Below are positions 63,214-64,000 of a DNA stretch of 64,000 nt, one piece after another (positions within the stretch are counted from its first letter, which is position 1; each line of letters begins with the position of its first letter). The position numbers and the translations under genes were made by a program. Under the pieces are notes generated by a model, which made no database searches, was not told the DNA's origin, and saw only the letters and a program-made list of their open reading frames with translations. Location: NCBI RefSeq assembly GCF_040250305.1, contig NZ_CP158190.1:1582001-1646000 (forward strand), written 5' to 3'. This stretch comes from Peribacillus frigoritolerans (GTDB lineage: Bacteria; Bacillota; Bacilli; Bacillales; DSM-1321).

Positions 63214-63985
63214 ATTAACAAACGCGCTTCAAGAATGTCAAACAAAACAGGAAAAAGCATTCATCCCATATATTATGGCAGGCGATGGAGGTCTTGAACG
63301 GTTAAAGAGCCAACTTCTTTTCCTTGAAAACAGCGGAGCGACTGCCGTTGAACTAGGTATCCCATTCTCTGACCCCGTCGCAGATGGACCGGTTATCCAA
63401 CAAGCCGGCATCCGTTCTTTGGAAAATGGAACAACTTTAAAAGATGTCCTGAAAAAAGTAATGGAAATCAAAAACGATGTGAACATCCCAATTATTTTAA
63501 TGGGATATACGAATTCAATCCTGGCATATGGACTTAAAGAGTTTACGAATGACTGTCTACAAGCAGGGATTTCCGGGTGCATCATCCCCGATTTACCAAT
63601 TGAAGAAGAAGCCATCTTTTCATCAATCAAAACTGCAGGAATCGTTCTTATCCGACTTGTGACACTCACGTCATCGAAAGAGCGTATCACTGAGATTACC
63701 GCAGGGGCTGAGGGCTTTATCTACGCAGTTACAGTCAAAGGCATTACAGGTGCCCGTGACGCCTTCGGGGAAGAACTTGGAGGCTATCTAAAGAAGGTAA
63801 AAGAGATAAGCCCGGTTCCCGTTCTTGCTGGGTTCGGCATATCGACGCCAGATCATGTCCGTGATGCAATACAATACTGCGATGGTGTCATAGTCGGCAG
63901 CAAGATCATCGATTGCTTCGAGACAGGTAAGGAAGATCAAATTAGTGACTTGATACAAGCAAGTAAAGGGGTAGTGCAAAAATAG
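63206..63985 (+). CDS. trpA: Tryptophan synthase alpha
   Basis: A 259-residue TIM barrel. The catalytic Glu and Asp lie in [43 protein letters not shown] and [13 protein letters not shown] follow. It releases indole to TrpB. GGGGGGT before the ATG at 63206 sets the start; the GTG at 63200 is less likely. Last trp gene; the window ends 15 bp after its stop with no terminator visible, so the operon may go on. Confidence 0.95.
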   Translation: MNKLTNALQECQTKQEKAFIPYIMAGDGGLERLKSQLLFLENSGATAVELGIPFSDPVADGPVIQQAGIRSLENGTTLKDVLKKVMEIKNDVNIPIILMGYTNSILAYGLKEFTNDCLQAGISGCIIPDLPIEEEAIFSSIKTAGIVLIRLVTLTSSKERITEITAGAEGFIYAVTVKGITGARDAFGEELGGYLKKVKEISPVPVLAGFGISTPDHVRDAIQYCDGVIVGSKIIDCFETGKEDQISDLIQASKGVVQK

Positions 63986-64000
63986 TAATGGAGAGACTCC

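Overview
The window looks like chromosomal core DNA of a low-G+C, endospore-forming member of the Bacillaceae; Peribacillus (the former Bacillus simplex group) or a close relative is my best guess. Gene content and order follow the Bacillus subtilis ykv-ykw-yku-ykr-ykt/pdh region: kinD/mhqR, ykvI, ykvS, ptsHI, ykwC, patA, cheV, ykyB, ykuE, ykuI, ykuJ, ykzF, darB (ykuL), ccpC, dapH-dapL, ktrC, rnjA-rpoY, ykrA, def, ykyA, pdhABCD, SR1/speA and yktA, followed by a complete trpEGDCFBA operon. Strong AGGAGG-type ribosome binding sites and frequent TTG/GTG starts fit a Bacillus-type Firmicute. I found no prophage, transposase, CRISPR array, rRNA or tRNA gene.

Layout. Bases 1-5900 carry sporulation phosphorelay and regulatory genes (a kinase C-terminus, a Spo0E-like phosphatase, a KinD-like kinase, MhqR) with a ZIP metal transporter and an Fsr-type exporter. 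Bases 6000-14650 hold an M3 oligopeptidase, YkvI, lipoproteins, YkvS, a short sigma-70-like factor, a nuclease lipoprotein and a FetAB-type ABC pair; a repeat-rich gap at 11.6-12.2 kb is the least conventional DNA here. Bases 14.8-33 kb are mostly housekeeping: PTS HPr/EI, an atypical SDR, YkwC, PatA, CorA, CheV, two CrcB subunits, a Tat-exported phosphoesterase, an SLC13/RCK transporter, the EAL protein YkuI and the c-di-AMP sensor DarB. Bases 33-39.2 kb hold two transporters placed between darB and ccpC, then CcpC, DapH, DapL and KtrC. Bases 39.8-51 kb hold RNase J1 with RpoY, YkrA, deformylase, YkyA and the pyruvate dehydrogenase operon. Bases 51-56.8 kb hold a deacetylase, the SR1 dual-function RNA, SpeA, a nitronate-monooxygenase-like protein and YktA. 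Bases 56.8-64 kb are the trp operon behind two tandem T-box leaders.

How the genes work together. PatA, DapH and DapL give three steps of the acetylase branch of diaminopimelate/lysine synthesis. HPr/EI, CcpC, PDH and SR1 (with two sites matching the CcpN consensus) tie the region to carbon-state control. RNase J1 and SR1P, which in B. subtilis promotes the GapA-RNase J1 contact, lie about 12 kb apart.

The most unusual signals are non-coding: a superfamily of intergenic repeats in five places, a 21/42-bp tandem array between perfect 80-bp direct repeats, a perfect 17-bp hairpin inside crcB2, and a 23-codon cationic amphipathic peptide gene with its own promoter at 42.3 kb.
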